Source: Mycobacteroides chelonae
GTDB taxonomy: Bacteria; Actinomycetota; Actinomycetes; Mycobacteriales; Mycobacteriaceae
Direction of reading: 5' to 3'
Assembly (NCBI GenBank): GCA_014204435.1
Contig: JACHLF010000001.1
Location: forward strand, 824,889 to 888,888
DNA: 64,000 nt
Shown piece after piece: positions 1-8,463 of the stretch. How positions within the stretch are numbered: position 1 is the stretch's first letter; the number at the start of each line of letters is the position of its first letter. Below the pieces are notes generated by a model. It ran no database searches. It saw only the letters and a program-made list of their open reading frames with translations, and was not told where the DNA came from. Position numbers and translations under genes: made by a program.

Positions 1-1
1 G

Positions 2-223
2 AAGCGGCTGCGACAGGCGCTGGCCGCCCGTGATTGTGGTTCTCTCGAGATCACCGTGCGTGGGGTCGACGTGGACCCGGGAGTGCTGCGTACTCGGCTG
101 AAGCTTCGGGGCAGTGTGCCGCTATCGGCCGTCATCACCCGAATCGGTAGTGGCGCACAGGCTTTCGTTTGCAATGCTAGGTCCCCGGGCGGAACCCATA
201 CACCAAGCCCTCGCTCAGTGTGA
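2..223 (+). CDS. THUMP-like domain methyltransferase family protein, C-terminal end (partial)
   Basis: Only the last 73 codons are in the window, in frame 2, ending at a TGA. The segment contains an EITVRGVDVDPGVLR stretch followed by a basic LRTRLKLRG stretch, which resembles the C-terminal THUMP-like domain of mycobacterial Rv3037c-type proteins. Those are predicted SAM-dependent methyltransferases linked to the methylglucose lipopolysaccharide cluster. The 3' end overlaps the stop of the convergent lipoprotein gene by about 47 bases. The family call rests on this short tail and on synteny with the next genes (Rv3035- and Rv3034c-like), so the catalytic domain is unseen. Confidence 0.6.
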   Translation, partial: KRLRQALAARDCGSLEITVRGVDVDPGVLRTRLKLRGSVPLSAVITRIGSGAQAFVCNARSPGGTHTPSPRSV

Positions 224-1469
224 CGATCACACGCTGATCCGGTCCGATCGAGATCCCCACCGGGAAGCCGTCGGCGTCCGGCAGCGGGTAACGGTTGACG
301 GTGGCTCCGTCCGGGGTGTTGAACACCACCAGCGCCAGGCCCTTGTCTGCGTCCTTGACGACGGCGTAGCCCACGTTTCCGGCGGCCTGGCTCGATGTCG
401 AGAGCGGAACGAGATCGTCTCGACGCCAGGCGATCTCACCCTTGGTTCCCGAATCTTTGATGCCCACCAGGGCGGCTTTGTCGCCGGTTCCGGCGATGAT
501 CGTTCCGTCGGGTGCCACTGATGGTGGTGTGGTCGCGTTGAACCCCAGCGGCAACGACCATTTTTGGCTGCCGTCGAAGGTGTGCATCGCGTGCAGCGAG
601 CCCTTGCGGTCGTTGATATAGACCGTCTCGCCGTCGTGCGACATCACGGGCGAGCCGATCACCCCCTCGTCGATGATCTTGTTGGCCCACTTGTGTTTCA
701 GCGCGATGTTGCCGTCGGCGTCATAGGTGATGCCCAGCAACACCGGCACGGGCTTGCCCGGCTGCCACAGTGTGGTGACGATGGTGCCGGTCGCGGGGTC
801 GTAGGCGGGAGAGGCCGCGACCGGACATTTGGGCCGCGCCGTTTCGCAATCCTCCAGACCACGCCGTGGATCGGCCGGGTCGACCCCTTCGAGGAGATCC
901 ATCGGGGTTCCCACGACTTCGCCGCGCTGAGCGTTGAAGACCAGGATCTGACCGAGGTGCGTGACGACCAGAAGTCGGCCGGGCTCGACGATCTTGGGTG
1001 TGGTGGGCGCACCGATGACAGGCTTGCGCCACCGGATCCACTGGGTGGGCGGGAATGACACCACGGCCCCGGGCTGGCCGATGTAGAGGTTGTTGTAGCC
1101 GTCGGCAAGTGGTCCGGACCACGGACTGCCGGTGATCATCCGGGTGCACCAGCGCTGGCGCGCGGCGCGGTTGTTCTCCCACTCCATGAGCGTGCAGCCG
1201 GAGGGGGTGTCGGCACTGACCGCGATGAAGTTGTCGATGCCGATCGCCGCGGCACTGCGTATCTGGCCCTTGGTGTTCCGGCTCCACTCCAGGGTCAGCT
1301 CGCGCGCCCCTTCAGTGGGCGTGTAGCTGCTGTTGTGCGCGTCGGCGTAGGTGGCAGACCAGCCGGGGGCGGCCTTGATGTTGATCCAGGAATCGTCGCC
1401 GGAGCATCCGGTGACGGTGAGGAGTGCCGCGAGAGCAGTGCTCGCGAGTACTCGTGCCCGGGAAAGCAC
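177..1469 (-). CDS. Secreted beta-propeller (PQQ-like) lipoprotein, Rv3035-like
   Basis: This 430-residue protein starts at a GTG preceded by GGAAGGAG about 9 bases upstream. That start gives a short lipoprotein signal ending in a lipobox VTGC (Cys near residue 21). A longer upstream reading has no signal-peptide logic. The mature part is rich in repeated Gly/Trp/Asp blades such as VIGSPVMSHDGETVYINDRKG and GQILVFNAQRGEVVG, the pattern of PQQ-type beta-propellers that anchor to the outer face of the membrane. It is divergent from the acyltransferase at 1555, as Rv3035 is from Rv3034c. No catalytic residues are obvious, so a scaffold or binding role is possible. The enzymatic activity is unknown. 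Confidence 0.8.
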   Translation of the reverse strand: MLSRARVLASTALAALLTVTGCSGDDSWINIKAAPGWSATYADAHNSSYTPTEGARELTLEWSRNTKGQIRSAAAIGIDNFIAVSADTPSGCTLMEWENNRAARQRWCTRMITGSPWSGPLADGYNNLYIGQPGAVVSFPPTQWIRWRKPVIGAPTTPKIVEPGRLLVVTHLGQILVFNAQRGEVVGTPMDLLEGVDPADPRRGLEDCETARPKCPVAASPAYDPATGTIVTTLWQPGKPVPVLLGITYDADGNIALKHKWANKIIDEGVIGSPVMSHDGETVYINDRKGSLHAMHTFDGSQKWSLPLGFNATTPPSVAPDGTIIAGTGDKAALVGIKDSGTKGEIAWRRDDLVPLSTSSQAAGNVGYAVVKDADKGLALVVFNTPDGATVNRYPLPDADGFPVGISIGPDQRVIVTLSEGLVYGFRPGT

Positions 1470-1554
1470 GGTGGTGCACTCCTTCCTTAGGGGGCGGTCC
1501 GGCCCATCGCAGGGTAGCGTGCGCGCCCTGCCGCGTCCCGTAGGCTGTGCGGCC

Positions 1555-2304
1555 ATGACGACGATGTGGGGAGCTCCCCTGCACAAGCGGTGGCGCGGGC
1601 AGCGTCTGCGTGACCCGGCACAGGCCAAATTCCTGACCAAGGCCTCATTGCGCTGGGTGATCGCCAATAAGGCATACACGCCCTGGTACCTGGTGCGGTA
1701 CTGGCGGCTGCTCAAGTTCAAGCTGTCCAACCCGCACATCGTCACGCGCGGCATGCTGTTCCTTGGCAAGAACGTCGAGATCCACTGCACACCCGAGCTG
1801 GCCCGGATGGAGATCGGCCGATGGGTGCACATCGGCGACGGGAACTCGTTGCGTGCCCACGAGGGATCGCTGCGGCTGGGCGACAAGGTCGTGTTCGGCA
1901 AGGACAACGTCGTCAACGCGTATATCGACATCGAGTTCGGTGACTCCGCCCTCATGGCCGACTGGTGCTACGTGTGCGATTTCGACCACCGGATGGAAGA
2001 CATCACCTACCCGATCAAGGACCAGGGCATCATCAAGTCCCCGGTGCGCATCGGGCCCGACACCTGGATCGCCACCAAGGTGACGATTCTGCGGGACACG
2101 ATCGTCGGCCGCGGCTGCGTGCTCGGCGCCCACGCGGTGGTCAAGGGCGTGATCCCCGACTACTCGATCGCCGTCGGGGCGCCTGCCAAGGTGGTCAAGA
2201 ACCGGAAGGTGGCCTGGGACGCCTCGGCCGCGCAGCGTGCGCAGCTGGCCGAGGCGCTGGCCGATATCGAACGCAAGAAGGCGGCCGCTAACTCTCCAGA
2301 GTGA
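1555..2304 (+). CDS. Hexapeptide-repeat (left-handed beta-helix) acyltransferase, Rv3034c-like
   Basis: This is a 249-residue protein when begun at the ATG of MTTMWGAPLHKRW. The open frame runs further upstream, but that part overlaps the divergent lipoprotein start. The middle shows isoleucine-patch hexapeptide periodicity (residues about 85-215), with HRMEDITYPIKDQGI and the terminal IVGRGCVLGAHAVVKGVIPDYSIAVGAPAK typical of WbbJ/maltose O-acetyltransferase-type enzymes. These transfer acyl groups from acyl-CoA or acyl-ACP to sugars. In mycobacteria the homologue sits in the MGLP cluster, so acylation of the methylglucose polysaccharide is the likely role. Donor and acceptor cannot be read from sequence. 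Confidence 0.85.
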   Translation: MTTMWGAPLHKRWRGQRLRDPAQAKFLTKASLRWVIANKAYTPWYLVRYWRLLKFKLSNPHIVTRGMLFLGKNVEIHCTPELARMEIGRWVHIGDGNSLRAHEGSLRLGDKVVFGKDNVVNAYIDIEFGDSALMADWCYVCDFDHRMEDITYPIKDQGIIKSPVRIGPDTWIATKVTILRDTIVGRGCVLGAHAVVKGVIPDYSIAVGAPAKVVKNRKVAWDASAAQRAQLAEALADIERKKAAANSPE

Positions 2305-2641
2305 GGGTAAACAGCGGGAACGCCTGCGTGGTGCGCGTGGTGTCGAGCCGGTCGAGACGCTCGACCCCGGTGAGTTCGAATGTGTCGACCCAGTCGTGGA
2401 TAGGGCGCAAGGTGGCGCGGTTGACCTGGTAGAAGCGGTTCCGCCCCTGCGAGCGCACCCGCACAAGGTCAACGGCGCGGAGCACTCCGAGGTGTTTGGA
2501 CACCTGAGGCTGGCTCATCTGGGTTCGGGACACCAGGTCGCTGACCGTGACCTCGCCGGTGCCGATGGCGCTGAGGACGCCACGTCGACGCGCATCCGCG
2601 ATCGCGTTGAACGCGTCTGCCGTCGTAGGGGTGCGAGCCAT
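2288..2641 (-). CDS. ArsR-family winged-helix transcriptional regulator
   Basis: This is a 117-residue protein beginning MARTPTTADAFNAIADARRR. The recognition-helix region VSDLVSRTQMSQPQVSKHLGVLRAVDLVRVRSQGRNRFYQV (residues about 30-70) is a textbook ArsR HTH and wing. No cysteine-rich metal-binding motif is visible, so it is probably a non-metal ArsR repressor of the kind often paired with SRPBCC or membrane genes. An AT-rich 24-bp inverted repeat lies 8 bases upstream of the ATG, which suggests autoregulation. The start is chosen because the earlier in-frame ATG would place coding sequence through this palindrome. The 3' end overlaps the convergent acyltransferase by 17 bases. Confidence 0.85.
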   Translation of the reverse strand: MARTPTTADAFNAIADARRRGVLSAIGTGEVTVSDLVSRTQMSQPQVSKHLGVLRAVDLVRVRSQGRNRFYQVNRATLRPIHDWVDTFELTGVERLDRLDTTRTTQAFPLFTLTLES

Positions 2642-2648
2642 CGCAAGA

Positions 2649-2672
2649 ATATATACCAATATTGGCATGTAT
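2649..2672. promoter_or_regulatory. Probable ArsR operator (24-bp imperfect palindrome)
   Basis: The sequence is centred on a perfect CCAATATTGG core (2656-2665), with 10 of 12 base pairs matching over the full repeat. It lies immediately 5' of the ArsR ATG (2641) in an otherwise GC-rich region. This is the expected place for an autorepressor site that overlaps transcription start. The metal-dependent hydrolase gene at 2783 reads away on the other strand and may share the control region. The assignment is inference from symmetry and position. Confidence 0.55.
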
Positions 2673-2782
2673 AACCCCTCGGGGCACCTGAGCGCCACCC
2701 GGTTGCGGTACCCTGAGCAACGTTGGCTTCGTTAGTCGGTGCCAGTCGAATCAAGTCGTAGTGGGGTAGTGGGAAGCTGAGT

Positions 2783-3619
2783 ATGGATAGGCCGATCAAG
2801 ACCCGCCGTATCAGATTTCGTTACCAACCAGGTTCGCTGGATCGCCATTTTGTGCAGGGTGACCTGGTATCAAGTCACATGATGGCGATGCTGTCGGCGG
2901 TCTTCCCGGAGGGGGAGGAGTTCTTCATCCGATCGGTTCGACGCTATTCGGATCAGATCTCCGATCCCGAACTTAAGCAGCAGGTTGCCGGGTTCATCGG
3001 CCAGGAGATGACCCACGGACGCGAACATCGTGAGCTCAACGAGCGCCTGCAGGAGATGGGATATCCCACCGCATTCGTGGAGCGGCTTGCTCGCCGGATC
3101 TTCAATTTCCAGACCCGGAACTACCCACCCATCTATACGTTAGCGGTCACCGCGGCGCTGGAGCACTACACTGCGGTGCTCGCCGAGACTCTGCTGACTG
3201 ATCAGCGCGCTCTGGACATGTTGGGTGATGGCGAGGTGCGGCGCATGCTTCTGTGGCATGCCTTCGAGGAGGCCGAGCATCGGTGCGTGACGTTCGATGT
3301 GTATCGGGCGGTCGGTGGTAGCGAGCGACTGCGCATCTGGGTGATGCGCCGCACCACCATAGCCTTCATCTACACCACGTTCTTTGAGACGGTGATTTCC
3401 TTGCTGCGCGACAGGGCCGCCTACAACCCCGTTCGTCTGGTGAAGAGTATTGCGGCGTTGCGGCACTTGCCATTCCTGAGCCGGGAGGTGCGTTGCCGAA
3501 TCAGCGAATACAACCGTCCTGGATTCCATCCCAACGACTCCGACAACACCGAGCTCATCGAAAAGTGGCATGCTGAGCTGTTCGGCGAGAACGGGCAGCT
3601 GACCGGTCATCTACATTAG
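2783..3619 (+). CDS. Metal-dependent hydrolase family protein (PF10118-like)
   Basis: This 278-residue protein has a ferritin-like set of metal-ligand motifs: GQEMTHGREH (about 73-82), ALEHYTAVLAE (about 124-134) and WHAFEEAEHRCVTFDVY (about 153-169). Spaced E-x-x-H pairs like these fit a di-metal helical bundle, as in PF10118 'predicted metal-dependent hydrolase' proteins, whose substrate is unknown. The start ATG follows a GGGAAG about 6-9 bases upstream. It is transcribed away from the ArsR gene and could be controlled by it. No signal peptide is present, although a hydrophobic stretch near TTIAFIYTTFFETVISLL could be a membrane contact. Confidence 0.8.
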   Translation: MDRPIKTRRIRFRYQPGSLDRHFVQGDLVSSHMMAMLSAVFPEGEEFFIRSVRRYSDQISDPELKQQVAGFIGQEMTHGREHRELNERLQEMGYPTAFVERLARRIFNFQTRNYPPIYTLAVTAALEHYTAVLAETLLTDQRALDMLGDGEVRRMLLWHAFEEAEHRCVTFDVYRAVGGSERLRIWVMRRTTIAFIYTTFFETVISLLRDRAAYNPVRLVKSIAALRHLPFLSREVRCRISEYNRPGFHPNDSDNTELIEKWHAELFGENGQLTGHLH

Positions 3620-3692
3620 TTCGTGCCGGCTCGCGGCTTACGATGAAACTACGCAAGTCGCACCTCCGAGACGGACGCCTGCGCTCTGGTAG

Positions 3693-6600
3693 TTACAGCA
3701 GGCCATGCGCCTTAAGGTCGGACAGATACTTCCCAATCAGTGCTCGGTCGATCTGCGGTATGTCGTTGCGATCGCCGATCTTCTTATCCTGCACGGCTTT
3801 CCGGAAGACGTCGGTGGGTATCGCGGCTCCGCGGCGCGGATGTCCGGGCGCCCGGTAGGCGTCGAGGAGCGCAAGCACGGAGGCCCGCCGCTGCTCGTCG
3901 GGCAAGCCGCGCAGCGCCGTCTCGAATCGTGAGAGCCATTCCTCATAGCCATCGATGATGTCGATCGCGTGGCCATCTTCGATGAGCCAGTCCACGAAGG
4001 TATCTACCGAGATGCCGTCATCGTGCGGGTTCATCACGTTGTACGACCGGAACCCCTCGGCAGTGGCTAGGCCCAGCGTGGTGATGGCCTCGGCGACGAA
4101 ATCGACAGGCAGCCCTTCATAGTGGGCGCGCGGCCGGGAGCCGTTGCCGTCGCCCTGATAAAAGCTTCGTGGCGCGATTCCGGTGAGGACCAGGCTCAGC
4201 AGCATGCGGGTGAAGGCATCGGTGACGTTGAGCTGGCCGCTGTAGCGGCGGTGGGTCAGGATCATGTCGGAGCGGAAGACGCTGGTAGGCAGACCGCACA
4301 GGTCATGCGCCTCTCGCAGCAGCACTTCGCCGGCCCACTTGCTGTTGGCGTATCCGTTGGCGTACCCGTCGTCGACAGTGCGCACGGCGCTCACCGTCCG
4401 GATATCGCCGTCCTCCTCGAAATCGGGCACGGTTATGGCGACAGCTATCGTCGATAGATAGGTCACCGGCTTCAACCGTGTGGTCAGCGCCAGGCGGATA
4501 ACCTCGGCTGTGCCAAAGACATTGGGTCCGAACAGCTGGTTGTAGGGCAGCACGTGATTCACAAGTGCAGCCGGATGGACGATCTTGTCGACATCGTGAG
4601 TCAGCTGCTCCCACGTCGCGTCGTCAACGCCGAATCGTAGCTGCGTGATGTCGGCGGCGATCACCCGCAGATGCCGGCGCGCCAAGGTGCGGAACTCAAC
4701 GAGTAGCGCTTGATCAGTTTCTCCGTATGCCGCCTCAAGGCGTGCCAGCGCGTCATCGTCGTCGTCGCCGCGAACCAGACATATCAGCCGTCCGTCGGTC
4801 GGCGCCAGCCGTTGCAGCCACTCCAAGCAGAGGAATCTTCCGAGGTAGCCGTTGGCTCCGGTGAGCAGGACAGTGTTGACGGTACTTGTGGGCATGCCCA
4901 GTTCCGAGGCGTTGCGGAGTGTTTCGGCGTCGATGAACTTATCCAGGGTGAGTTCTTCCGCGCTGATGTTGGGCGCGTCCGGTCCATGCACACTGGCCGC
5001 GGTGGCGGTGCTGCTCTCGCGTTCGTGCTCGATGTAGGCGGCGAGTTTGCGCAGATCTGCTGCGGGACCGGTGATCACACCGACGGGAACCTCCACATCG
5101 AACAGATCCCTAAGCAGATTGGAAAAGGTCAACGCGGACAGTGAGTCTCCACCGAGATCGATGAAGTGATGTTGCGGGCGGACCGCGTCGGCGGACATGC
5201 CGAGAAGTGCCTGGGCGGCCTCGGTCACGGTTTCGATCACCGGGCGCAGCTGTGCCGTATCGCGAAGCTGTCGCAGCTCCCGTACGCGAGCCTCGGCAAG
5301 ATCAACGTAGAGCTGTTCCAGCCGATCGCCGTAGTACTCGATCATTCTGGGACGGATCGGCTTACCGACGGCGGCAAGCATCCCGCTTTCTATGGTGAAC
5401 GGCGTGGTCTCGATGATGAAGTCGGCCGGAAGTTCATACGAGTGCAAGTGGTTGGCACGTGCGGTCCGCTGCAGCGACTCCCGGATCGTGTTCTTCAATT
5501 CGATCGAGTCGGGATGAGCGCGCAACGCCTCCTCGGTGGGTACCACGACCGCGAGCAGATAGGCGCGTTCACTGTTGCCGTAGACGAAGATCTGGCGCAC
5601 CGGTGGAGCACCGACGTACACCGTCTCCAGGTTCGCGACCGCGACGAACTCTCCCTGGGCGAGCTTGATGACGTTGTTGCGCCTGTCCACGTACACCAGT
5701 TCGTCGGGTGCGATCTCCGCCATGACGTCCCCGGTTCGGTAGTAACCGTCGGCGTCGAACACCTCGGCGGTGACGTCGGGGCGCTTGTAATATCCGGGCG
5801 TCGCGGTGGCGCTCTTAACCAGCAATTCACCACGCGGATGGGGTCTGTCGGTGGTGTAGTAGCCCAGCTCGGGGACGTCGACGAGCTTGTAGTCGAGCAC
5901 CGGTGGACGGGAGATCTTGCCGTCTCGGAAGACGCCGCCCACCTCGGTCAGGCCGTAGAGGTCGAGCAGGTGAAAGTCCAGGGAGGATTCCAGGAAGGTC
6001 TTCATCTCGGGCGACAGTGGCGCCGTGGCGAGCATGCCAGCGATGACGCGCCCACCCAAGACATCTTCGCGCAGTTCGGTTTTGGCCAAGCGGTCGGCTG
6101 CGTCGGCGTCAGCTCCCTCGGCCGTGAGCGCGTCTACCCGAGTCTGGTGGTGCTGGAACAGCATGTCGACCACCCGGGGGACCACACCCATGTGGGTGGG
6201 GCGGGCCAATTGCCAGTCTTCGAAGAGCGTGGACAGATCGCTTTCCGGAACGAAATAGCAGGTGCCGCCCGGGATGAAGGCGGTCAGTAGCCCCACGCGG
6301 CCGGCGAGGTGGTTGAGCGGCAGGAAGTTGACGTTGATGATCGGGGTGTCCCGGTTGGGTGCCGCGCCAGAGGACCAGAAGCGAGTCACCGTCCACTCCG
6401 TGAACATCGCGCCCTTGGGGGCGCCCGTGCTACCAGAGGTGTACATGATCAGGGCCGTGCGCTGATCATCTCCGTCGGTGTACAGCACGGGATCGGGAAG
6501 CGCTCGCCCCTTCGCGATCACCTGAGCGAGTGGCTCGATGACCACTTCCATGCCGGCTCCGTCCAAGCGGGCCCTTGCGGCGGCCAGCTTTTCGCGATGA

Positions 6601-7181
6601 TCATCGGTGTCGGCTCTGTAGTCGAAGACCACCACGCGCCGCAGATTCGGCAGCCCCATCGCCGCCTCCACCGCGAGGTCGAGACAGTCGGCGCTTGCGG
6701 CGATCAACCGCGGGTCGGTTTCTTCCAGCATCACCCGCAGTTGATTTGCCGATGCGTTGTGCTGCAACGGAATCGACACCGATCCGTTCATCAGGGTGGA
6801 CAGGTCTAGGGTGACGTAGTCGGGGCTGGAGAAGCCGATGATCGCGACGAAGTCGCCGGCACCGATGGCATCGGTACCGTGCTGCCACTCGGCGAGAATG
6901 GCCGAGATATTCTCGAGCAGCCGCCCATAGGTGATGGTTTCGAAGGCGGGAAGCAACCGGTCGACCGCACGGCCGGAGGCCGGATCGATGACGGTCTCGC
7001 GGGACCGGAATCCCATCGCCGGCCGATCTGCGTATCCCGTCAACAAGGCGTGCAGAACCTGGGATAGCCGCAGGCCGGGAACCAGCAGCGAGTCCATCAC
7101 GTCCGGGTCGGGTAGAGTCTGCCGGAACTGGGGGTCGGATTCGAACAGTTCGGCGGCACGAGCCGCCGCACCAGCCGTCAT
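3693..7181 (-). CDS. car: Carboxylic acid reductase (adenylation-carrier-reductase)
   Basis: This 1162-residue enzyme reduces carboxylic acids to aldehydes with ATP and NADPH. The ATG at 7181 is chosen because upstream codons lack similarity. Domain order: an AMP-binding domain with P-loop MYTSGSTGAPKG (about 247-258) and YGLTEVGG (about 409-416); a carrier domain with phosphopantetheine site LGGDSLS (about 677-683); and a thioester reductase domain with LLTGANGYLGRF (about 773-784) plus a YANGYANSKWAGE Tyr/Lys motif. The length matches the Nocardia/FadD9 family (about 1170). It lies 37 bases downstream of the MGLP glycosyltransferase gene on the same strand and may be cotranscribed. A 4'-phosphopantetheinyl transferase is needed and is not in this window. 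Confidence 0.95.
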   Translation of the reverse strand: MTAGAAARAAELFESDPQFRQTLPDPDVMDSLLVPGLRLSQVLHALLTGYADRPAMGFRSRETVIDPASGRAVDRLLPAFETITYGRLLENISAILAEWQHGTDAIGAGDFVAIIGFSSPDYVTLDLSTLMNGSVSIPLQHNASANQLRVMLEETDPRLIAASADCLDLAVEAAMGLPNLRRVVVFDYRADTDDHREKLAAARARLDGAGMEVVIEPLAQVIAKGRALPDPVLYTDGDDQRTALIMYTSGSTGAPKGAMFTEWTVTRFWSSGAAPNRDTPIINVNFLPLNHLAGRVGLLTAFIPGGTCYFVPESDLSTLFEDWQLARPTHMGVVPRVVDMLFQHHQTRVDALTAEGADADAADRLAKTELREDVLGGRVIAGMLATAPLSPEMKTFLESSLDFHLLDLYGLTEVGGVFRDGKISRPPVLDYKLVDVPELGYYTTDRPHPRGELLVKSATATPGYYKRPDVTAEVFDADGYYRTGDVMAEIAPDELVYVDRRNNVIKLAQGEFVAVANLETVYVGAPPVRQIFVYGNSERAYLLAVVVPTEEALRAHPDSIELKNTIRESLQRTARANHLHSYELPADFIIETTPFTIESGMLAAVGKPIRPRMIEYYGDRLEQLYVDLAEARVRELRQLRDTAQLRPVIETVTEAAQALLGMSADAVRPQHHFIDLGGDSLSALTFSNLLRDLFDVEVPVGVITGPAADLRKLAAYIEHERESSTATAASVHGPDAPNISAEELTLDKFIDAETLRNASELGMPTSTVNTVLLTGANGYLGRFLCLEWLQRLAPTDGRLICLVRGDDDDDALARLEAAYGETDQALLVEFRTLARRHLRVIAADITQLRFGVDDATWEQLTHDVDKIVHPAALVNHVLPYNQLFGPNVFGTAEVIRLALTTRLKPVTYLSTIAVAITVPDFEEDGDIRTVSAVRTVDDGYANGYANSKWAGEVLLREAHDLCGLPTSVFRSDMILTHRRYSGQLNVTDAFTRMLLSLVLTGIAPRSFYQGDGNGSRPRAHYEGLPVDFVAEAITTLGLATAEGFRSYNVMNPHDDGISVDTFVDWLIEDGHAIDIIDGYEEWLSRFETALRGLPDEQRRASVLALLDAYRAPGHPRRGAAIPTDVFRKAVQDKKIGDRNDIPQIDRALIGKYLSDLKAHGLL

Positions 7182-7218
7182 CTGCGGCTCACTTTCTTCT
7201 AGCTTGGGGATAGCTGGT

Positions 7219-8463
7219 CTACCGGTCCGGCAGCGGGCGCTCGACGATAACGCTGCGGCCCAAGGGTTCCCGTTCGCGACGTTTTGCCGCCAGATACACC
7301 TGTGCCGTCTCGTCGGCGACGGTGGCCCAATCGAAGTCCGAGGTGAGCCGAGCCCGCGCCGCGACGGCCCGTTCTGCTGCGGCGGCAGGGTCATCGAGGG
7401 TGCGTTTGACGGCATCGGCGATACCCGCCACATCGCGTGGCGTGAAGGACAATCCGGTCTCACCGTCGATGACGGCCTCGCCGAGACCGCCGACGTTGGA
7501 CGTGATCAGGGGAGTGCCCGCGGCCGCGGCCTCCAGTGCCACGATGCCGAACGGCTCATAGTGGCTGGGCAGCAGTATGGCGTCGGCATGATGTAACCAC
7601 TCCAGCAATCCTTGGTGATCCAGGTTGCCCAGGAACTGGACTGACTTGACCACCTTGTACTTTCGCGCCTGCTCCAGCAGCCAATCCTGTTGCGTACCAT
7701 CGCCGGCCACCGCCAGAACCGTTCCGGGGTGGGCGCGGCGAATCTTGGGCAGTGCCGCGATCGCGTCGTGGATGCCCTTCTCGTATTCGAGACGTCCGAC
7801 GAAAAGTAGTACCGGCGGGGAGCCGTCCGCGGGCCGGCGGGGAGCGAACACCCAACGGGTGACATCGATTCCGTTGCGGATGACGTGGATCTGCGGCAGC
7901 TCCGGCCCGAACAATTGGGCTACCTCGTCGAGCATCGATGCCGAGCAGGTGATCAGCGAGTCCGATTCGCGCGCCAGCCACCACTCCACAGAATGCACCT
8001 GCCGGCTGATGCGTCCCGACACCCAGCCGCTGTGCCGACCGGCCTCGGTGGCGTGCAGCGTCGAGACCAGCGGCACGTCGAAATGCTCGGCGAGGGTGAT
8101 GGCCGGATGCGCGACCAGCCAGTCGTGCGCATGGACCACGTCCGGGCGCCAGTCGCCGGATCCCTTGAGACCCAAGGCCAAGCCCGCGCGGACCATCGCA
8201 TGGCCCATGGCCAGCGTCCAGGCCATCATGTCGGTACCGAAGTCGAAATCGTGCGGATCCTCGGCGGCGGCCACCACCCGGACGCCTTCGGAGATTTCGT
8301 CGGACGTCGGGTGACTCGCCGGGTCGGTGCCCGACGGGCGCCGGGTCAGCACCACCACGTCGTGACCGGCCGCAGCCAGCTCGGTGGACAGGTGATGCAC
8401 GTGTCGGCCCAACCCACCGATGACCACCGGCGGGTACTCCCAGGAGACCATCAAGATTCTCAT
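7219..8463 (-). CDS. Alpha-(1->4)-glucosyltransferase, GT4 family (Rv3032-like)
   Basis: This 414-residue GT-B glycosyltransferase begins MRILMVSWEYPPVVIGGLGRH, the glycogen-synthase-like N-terminus. The C-terminal donor-binding part carries VGRLEYEKGIHDAIAAL and LLPSHYEPFGIVALEAAAAGTP (the EX7E region). Rv3032-type enzymes elongate the alpha-1,4-glucan of methylglucose lipopolysaccharide and also contribute to glycogen and capsular glucan. Its ATG overlaps the stop of the GH57 gene (ATGA), so translation is probably coupled in a methyltransferase-GH57-GT4 operon. The neighbours fix the pathway. Donor choice (UDP- versus ADP-glucose) cannot be told from sequence. Confidence 0.9.
   Translation of the reverse strand: MRILMVSWEYPPVVIGGLGRHVHHLSTELAAAGHDVVVLTRRPSGTDPASHPTSDEISEGVRVVAAAEDPHDFDFGTDMMAWTLAMGHAMVRAGLALGLKGSGDWRPDVVHAHDWLVAHPAITLAEHFDVPLVSTLHATEAGRHSGWVSGRISRQVHSVEWWLARESDSLITCSASMLDEVAQLFGPELPQIHVIRNGIDVTRWVFAPRRPADGSPPVLLFVGRLEYEKGIHDAIAALPKIRRAHPGTVLAVAGDGTQQDWLLEQARKYKVVKSVQFLGNLDHQGLLEWLHHADAILLPSHYEPFGIVALEAAAAGTPLITSNVGGLGEAVIDGETGLSFTPRDVAGIADAVKRTLDDPAAAAERAVAARARLTSDFDWATVADETAQVYLAAKRREREPLGRSVIVERPLPDR

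Noticed and set aside
5166..6290. A 374-codon open frame opposite the CAR gene
   Set aside because: It lies wholly inside the clear CAR frame, has no family motif and is a typical high-GC antisense shadow.
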